Shown here: piece by piece, positions 6,676-8,343 of the stretch
Layout: each line of letters begins with the position of its first letter
How positions within the stretch are numbered: position 1 is the stretch's first letter
Source: Thiotrichaceae bacterium
GTDB taxonomy: Bacteria; Pseudomonadota; Gammaproteobacteria; Thiotrichales; Thiotrichaceae
Length of the DNA stretch: 8,343 nt
Assembly: GCA_027008885.1 (NCBI GenBank)
Contig: JALVDQ010000364.1
Coordinates: forward strand, 1-8,343
Reading direction: 5' to 3'
The notes under the pieces: model-generated
Told to the model about the DNA's origin: nothing
What the model saw: the letters and a program-made list of their open reading frames with translations, nothing else
Database searches by the model: none
Made by a program: the position numbers and the translations under genes

Positions 6676-6721
6676 ATATTATTATTCAAATTTCGGAGTT
6701 CAAATCTATTGTTACGCAGAG
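6676..6721 (-). repeat. 46 bp repeat, right copy, adjoining the LTA-synthase-like start codon
   Basis: The minus-strand reading starts CTCTGCGTAACAATAGATTT and ends TAATAATAT, three bases before the ATG of the LTA-synthase-like gene. It agrees with 4268-4313 at 41 of 46 positions. It forms much of that gene's leader, so the element and the gene may have arrived together, or the element may have landed directly in front of the gene. Confidence 0.8.
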
Positions 6722-6757
6722 GAACACAGTGATTATATCTGCGACTCTCTGCGTTAC
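6711..6757. repeat. Inverted repeat within the LTA-synthase-like gene leader
   Basis: GTTACGCAGAG (6711-6721) and CTCTGCGTTAC (6747-6757) are inverted copies matching at 10 of 11 positions around a 25 bp spacer. The inner arm coincides with the first bases of the 46 bp repeat. The spacer contains a perfect TATAAT on the minus strand. It could be an operator, a transposon-like end, or a cruciform-prone repeat. Confidence 0.55.
6732..6737 (-). promoter_or_regulatory. Candidate -10 box for the LTA-synthase-like gene
   Basis: A perfect TATAAT on the minus strand lies about 60 bp upstream of the start codon, after the min terminator. No good -35 stands 16-18 bp upstream; the nearest TTGATC is 21 bp away. 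The match may therefore be chance, or the promoter may depend on an activator. Confidence 0.3.
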
Positions 6758-6892
6758 TGATCAAGATAACTGGAGTCAGAGAAATTATTTGCCTGGCGTA
6801 GTGCAATCCAGCAAGTGCCACGTTTCTTTTGCTACAGATGGAGATGGGTGGCAGAGGACTGAGGACAGTAATCCTGCACAACTACGCAAAAA

Positions 6893-6957
6893 TATATAAA
6901 AAACAGGGGGGATGGGTATTATATGTAATGATTTACCCATCCCCCCCTTTTTTTTAT
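6893..6957. terminator. Palindromic terminator after minE, bidirectional
   Basis: Thirteen-base perfect arms GGGGGGATGGGTA (6906-6918) and TACCCATCCCCCC (6934-6946) enclose a 15-base loop. On the minus strand the stem is followed by TGTTTTTTATATAT, and on the plus strand by eight Ts. It lies just past the minE stop and so ends the min operon. It separates that operon from the LTA-synthase-like gene, which then needs its own promoter. One arm recurs at 606-639. Confidence 0.85.
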
Positions 6958-6970
6958 CTATTTTTTTGCT

Positions 6971-7234
6971 TTATCTGCTTTCCGGAAGTGTGATATTCAA
7001 CTCTAGCACATCATAATCCGAGCCTTTTTCAACATTGACGTTCACATCTTTCTCGTTGACCTGAACGTATTTTCGAATGACCTGTAATATTTCATCTTTA
7101 AGTTTTGGTAAATAATCAGGTGCTTGCCTTGATTTGTCTGCGTGTTCATGCGCTATCAATATCTGCAAGCGTTCCTTGGCGAGGTTAGCCGTATTTTTCT
7201 TCTTGTTTTGTTTAAAGAAACTAAATAATCCCAT
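6971..7234 (-). CDS. minE: Cell division topological specificity factor MinE
   Basis: The 87-residue product is the family's usual size (E. coli 88). The N-terminus MGLFSFFKQNKKKNTANLAKERLQI is the amphipathic membrane-binding segment followed by the anti-MinCD helix that contacts MinD. The rest (YLPKLKDEILQVIRKYV and LELNITLPE) is the dimerisation/topological specificity domain. MinE stimulates the MinD ATPase at the membrane and drives the pole-to-pole oscillation that keeps MinC away from midcell. The ATG has GAGG eight bases upstream. It follows minD by 33 bp and is the last gene of the operon, directly before a strong terminator. Confidence 0.97.
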   Translation of the reverse strand: MGLFSFFKQNKKKNTANLAKERLQILIAHEHADKSRQAPDYLPKLKDEILQVIRKYVQVNEKDVNVNVEKGSDYDVLELNITLPESR

Positions 7235-7267
7235 ATCCTTGTCCTCTTTGATTCCAGATTATCCGGA

Positions 7268-8077
7268 TTATCCAAATAGCTTCTTGAAAAAGCCTTTCTT
7301 TTCTTCGGCTTTAATGAAACGCAATGGAACATTTTCACCCAGAAAACGGGAAACTACATCCATGTAGGCCTGCCCTGCTTTACTCTCTTTGTCCAGGATG
7401 ACGGGGTTTCCGCTGTTGGATGCCTGCAACACAGATTCTGATTCCGGAATGACGCCAATCAGCGGAACCGAGAGTATTTCTACAATATCATCCATGCCAA
7501 GCATATCTCCATCTTCTACGCGATCAGGCGAGTAGCGTGTGATAAGCAGATGCTCCTTCACGCTTCTGCCTTCTTCGGCTGCTTTTGAGCGGCTTTGCAA
7601 AATACCGAGTATGCGGTCTGAATCCCTTACGGATGAAACTTCAGGGTTGGTGACAACAATCGCTTCGTCGGCAAAATACAGCGCCATAAACGCGCCTTTT
7701 TCGATGCCTGCGGGGGAGTCGCAAACGATGTATTCAAAGCCATCTTCTTTAAGCTCGTTTATGACACTTGCTACGCCTTCTTTGCTTAAGGCTTCCTTGT
7801 CGCGTGTTTGTGAGGCGGGCAGAATATACAGATTATCCACGCGCTTGTCTTTAATGAGTGCCTGTTTCAGGGTTGATTCACCATTGATAACATTCACAAA
7901 GTCATAAACGACACGGCGTTCAACGCCCATAATCAGATCAAGGTTGCGCAGACCAACATCAAAGTCAATCACTGCCGTCTTGTGCCCCCTGTCTGCCAGA
8001 CCTGATGCAAAAGCCGCGCTTGATGTTGTTTTACCGACACCACCCTTACCTGATGTGACTACAATTACCTTACTCAA
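7268..8077 (-). CDS. minD: Septum site-determining ATPase MinD (TTG start)
   Basis: Read from TTG at 8077-8075, the product is 269 residues, one shorter than E. coli MinD, and the key residues fall at E. coli numbers: deviant Walker A KGGVGKTT (K11, K16), switch I D40 in DFDVGLRNLD, and D120 in CDSPAGIEKG. The C-terminus GFFKKLFG is the amphipathic membrane-targeting helix. CGGAGA lies seven bases before the TTG. The frame can be opened 16 codons further at another TTG (8125), but that one has no ribosome-binding site and would add residues not seen in the family. MinD binds the membrane when ATP-bound, recruits MinC and is released by MinE. It follows minC after a 97 bp gap, longer than is usual within this operon. 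Confidence 0.96.
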   Translation of the reverse strand: MSKVIVVTSGKGGVGKTTSSAAFASGLADRGHKTAVIDFDVGLRNLDLIMGVERRVVYDFVNVINGESTLKQALIKDKRVDNLYILPASQTRDKEALSKEGVASVINELKEDGFEYIVCDSPAGIEKGAFMALYFADEAIVVTNPEVSSVRDSDRILGILQSRSKAAEEGRSVKEHLLITRYSPDRVEDGDMLGMDDIVEILSVPLIGVIPESESVLQASNSGNPVILDKESKAGQAYMDVVSRFLGENVPLRFIKAEEKKGFFKKLFG

Positions 8078-8103
8078 TGTTTGTTCTCCGTTTATATCGT
8101 TAT

Positions 8104-8127
8104 GCTCTTCAAAAAAGCTCTTCAAAA
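8104..8127 (-). repeat. Direct repeat in the minD leader
   Basis: Two copies of TTTTGAAGAGC (minus strand; plus-strand positions 8104-8114 and 8117-8127) sit 13 bp apart, between minC and the minD ribosome-binding site. The repeat creates the alternative upstream TTG. It may be a simple local duplication. Confidence 0.6.
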
Positions 8128-8133
8128 GCAGCC

Positions 8134-8159
8134 GCGATTTTTAACTGTGAATAAATCGC
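8134..8159 (-). other. Intercistronic hairpin between minC and minD
   Basis: GCGATTT (8134-8140) and AAATCGC (8153-8159) form a perfect seven-pair stem with a 12-base loop. It starts 17 bp past the minC stop. No U-tract follows on the minus strand, so it is not a standard terminator; it could protect or process the mRNA between the two genes. Confidence 0.4.
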
Positions 8160-8175
8160 AAAGAGTATAAACACG

Positions 8176-8343
8176 CTATGAAAGCGGCTCAATAATTAAT
8201 TTTTCATTATCCAGGCGGATCATTGCCGGTTTGCCTATAAGCGTTGTGTTACTCTCATCCAGCAATTGGTAGCGTCCTGCAATCACAATCAGTTCTGCCT
8301 GTAGTGACGAGCAGTAAATTCTGGCAAGCTGGTTGCCATTGAC
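8176..8343 (-). CDS. minC: Septum site-determining protein MinC, C-terminal 55 residues (5' end outside window)
   Basis: A frame open at the right edge ends in TAG at 8178-8176. Its 55 residues include ARIYCSSLQAELIVIAGRYQ and end GKPAMIRLDNEKLIIEPLS, matching the end of the MinC C-terminal beta-helix domain (compare the E. coli pattern AELVSIAG ... GKAARLQLVENALTVQPLN). In the family this domain dimerises, binds MinD and contributes to FtsZ inhibition. The N-terminal FtsZ-antagonist domain lies outside the window. minC is the first of the three min genes in transcription order. Confidence 0.93.
   Translation of the reverse strand, partial: VNGNQLARIYCSSLQAELIVIAGRYQLLDESNTTLIGKPAMIRLDNEKLIIEPLS

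Noticed and set aside
6609..6881. A 90-codon minus-strand frame overlapping the start of the LTA-synthase-like gene.
   Set aside because: Its only likeness is to the spurious frame at 4102-4323, through the shared DNA repeat; it also overlaps a well-supported gene.

Overview
The window looks like a chromosomal segment of a gammaproteobacterium. Every confident protein-coding gene lies on the minus strand and has recognisable gammaproteobacterial relatives: the MinCDE division-site system, RNase D, oligopeptidase A and a YgiQ radical-SAM protein. Codon use is moderate in GC, and the intergenic parts are AT-rich. The genus cannot be fixed from the sequence alone.

Read in the direction of transcription (right to left), the layout is: the 3' end of minC (8176-8343, entering from outside the window); minD (7268-8077, best read from a TTG start); minE (6971-7234); a strong palindromic terminator (6906-6957); a roughly 300 bp spacer carrying a repeat; a 669-residue membrane-anchored LTA-synthase/sulfatase-type enzyme (4663-6672); an 816 bp spacer with no credible protein gene; rnd (2638-3846), overlapping prlC (636-2681) by 44 bp; a 222 bp spacer; and the 5' part of ygiQ (1-413, leaving the window).

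The genes form three functional groups. minCDE places the division septum. rnd and prlC, coupled by overlap, act in stable-RNA 3' trimming and in cytoplasmic oligopeptide degradation. The LTA-synthase-like enzyme is a lone envelope gene of unknown substrate between the min operon and rnd. It is bracketed by a 46 bp sequence present in inverted orientation at 4268-4313 and 6676-6721 (41/46 identical), so it may sit in an inserted or rearranged block.

The least ordinary part is the 3847-4662 spacer. It holds two separate plus-strand structures that look like small RNA genes. One has a promoter-like TTGACA, two GGAGG/CCTCC hairpins and a strong terminator (3954-4103). The other is three consecutive hairpins, two with cUUCGg tetraloops, ending in a U-tract (about 4535-4638). 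Neither matches a family I can name. Other points are a half copy of the min terminator palindrome that supplies the prlC stop codon, a possible 14-codon leader ORF overlapping the ygiQ start, and a hairpin plus direct repeats between minC and minD. I saw no tRNA, rRNA, CRISPR array or transposase gene.
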